From Nesterenkonia cremea (GTDB taxonomy: Bacteria > Actinomycetota > Actinomycetes > Actinomycetales > Micrococcaceae), in NCBI RefSeq assembly GCF_014642675.1, contig NZ_BMIS01000001.1, forward strand, positions 124,001-188,000: DNA of 64,000 nucleotides. The letters run 5' to 3'. Below, piece after piece: positions 63,122 through 64,000 of the stretch. The notes below the pieces were generated by a model. The model saw only the letters and a program-made list of their open reading frames with translations, made no database searches and was not told the DNA's origin. Both the position numbers and the translations under genes were made by a program. The first letter of the stretch is position 1; the number at the start of each line of letters is the position of its first letter.

Positions 63122-64000
63122 ATGTCATTCCCCCGCCGTTCTCGCGCTGCCGCTGCCTTGGGTGTCGGAGCCCTGCTGCTGGTCAGCTGCGCCGGAGAAG
63201 AGGCCGACGCAGAGGCCGATGAGCAGCCTGAAGACCAGGCGGGCGAGGAGGTCGAAGCTTCGGAGCCGACCTGCCAGTTCGCCCCGGATGAGCAGGTCGA
63301 CCACGAGTACGCTCGCGACTCGCTGGGCCACTTCGCCCAGGAGGCTGATCTGAAGGTCGGCAACGTCGCGGCCGGCGGCGGTCACCATGAGGATGAGGAG
63401 TACCCGGACCCGTTCCCGGATGACGAAGAGTACCGCGAGCATCTGGCCGAGGAGTTCACCTCGCTCACCCACGAGAACTATATGAAGTGGGAGTTCATCC
63501 ACCCCGATGAGTGGGGAGACTTCCACTTCGAGGAGACCGACGCCGTCGTCGAGTTCGCCCAGGAGCACGGTATGAACATGCGTGGCCACGCGCTGTTCTG
63601 GCACTCGCAGAACCCGGAATGGCTCGAGGAGTCCGTGGAAGCCGGCGAGTACACCCAGGAGGAGCTGCGCGACATGCTCGAGGAGCACGTGCGCACCGTG
63701 GTCTCCCGCTACGCCGGCTGCATCCAGCAGTGGGACGTGGTCAACGAGGTCTTCGACGATGAGGAGGAGCCGCAGCTTCGCGACGGCTCCTATGAGGAGA
63801 GCGGAAACCTGTGGATCCGCGAACTCGGGCCAGAGATCCTCGACGACGTCTTCGAATGGGCCCATGAGGAGGACCCGGACGCGCTGCTGTTCTACAACGA
63901 CTACGCCGTGGACGGCACCAACGCGAAGTCCGACGCCTACTACGAGCTGATCCAGGAGCAGTCGGACCGCGGCGTTCCGGTCCACGGCTTCGGCAGCCAG
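63122..64000 (+). CDS. GH10 endo-1,4-beta-xylanase lipoprotein, 3'-truncated by the window edge
   Basis: First 293 codons, open to the last base. Lipobox VSC (Cys23) and an acidic linker precede a GH10 domain: MKWEFIHPDEWGDFHFEETDAVVEFA, RGHALFWHSQNPEW and the acid/base Glu209 in WDVVNEVFDD. The nucleophile Glu would be past the edge. GAGGAG lies 4 nt before the ATG. A lipid-anchored xylanase acts on xylan at the cell surface. Very high Asp/Glu content suits a salt-tolerant secreted enzyme. Confidence 0.93.
   Translation, partial: MSFPRRSRAAAALGVGALLLVSCAGEEADAEADEQPEDQAGEEVEASEPTCQFAPDEQVDHEYARDSLGHFAQEADLKVGNVAAGGGHHEDEEYPDPFPDDEEYREHLAEEFTSLTHENYMKWEFIHPDEWGDFHFEETDAVVEFAQEHGMNMRGHALFWHSQNPEWLEESVEAGEYTQEELRDMLEEHVRTVVSRYAGCIQQWDVVNEVFDDEEEPQLRDGSYEESGNLWIRELGPEILDDVFEWAHEEDPDALLFYNDYAVDGTNAKSDAYYELIQEQSDRGVPVHGFGSQ

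Overview
The window is a 64-kb piece of a high-G+C actinobacterial chromosome. Gene content (ectABC, MoeZ-like ThiF-rhodanese, MsmK-type shared ABC ATPase, BadF-type amino-sugar kinase, acidic secreted proteins) fits a halotolerant member of the Micrococcaceae, possibly Nesterenkonia-like. That placement is inference; no rRNA is present. Coding density is high and most neighbours overlap by ATGA. About sixteen genes appear leaderless, with a TAnnnT-like -10 hexamer 6-7 nt before the start codon. No insertion sequence, prophage or CRISPR array is visible.

Layout. 0-5.8 kb: a truncated, rearranged dienelactone hydrolase, an acidic lipoprotein, a LysR effector domain without HTH, a lipoprotein amidase, an RDD protein and a PfpI-type protein. 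5.8-12.6 kb: two MacB/FtsX-type ABC exporters around a NarL/FixJ two-component system. 12.6-21.8 kb: a BASS transporter, thiE, a nitroreductase, tRNA-Gly(CCC), a methyltransferase, and an operon of an MphA-like kinase with thiO-thiS-thiG-thiF. 21.8-30.9 kb: PfkB kinase, HAD phosphatase, GDPD, a small membrane protein, then a polyol locus (ABC transporter, SorC regulator, mannitol dehydrogenase family enzyme). 30.9-35.4 kb: a probable lysine 2-monooxygenase/5-aminovaleramidase pair (davB/davA) with a YjiH-family membrane protein, then an apparently independent 24-codon hydrophobic gene.

35.5-50.7 kb is a salvage locus for cell-wall and chitin amino sugars: MsmK ATPase, NagA, GH20 hexosaminidase, an ABC importer, a ROK repressor, a ROK kinase, AnmK, an SSS symporter, MurQ, a BadF-type kinase and NagB. 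Together these give a path from anhydro-MurNAc, MurNAc or GlcNAc oligomers to fructose-6-phosphate. Neither ABC importer in the window has its own ATPase, so MsmK probably serves both. 50.9-53.2 kb: ectABC, with a 40-bp duplication of the ectC 3' end. 53.5-64 kb: uracil/xanthine permease, CsbD, a probable copper-responsive unit (OmpR-type regulator, kinase with a His/Met-rich sensor loop, DUF305 lipoprotein, CueP), an amidase, rhodanese-pheA, a lipid kinase, and the 5' part of a lipoprotein GH10 xylanase.

The most unusual non-coding signal is a set of nested palindromes. Two copies (15.24 and 35.14 kb) share outer arms and an AGAAGT box but enclose unrelated inner hairpins. Two more of similar architecture but unrelated sequence lie at 0.69 and 24.60 kb.
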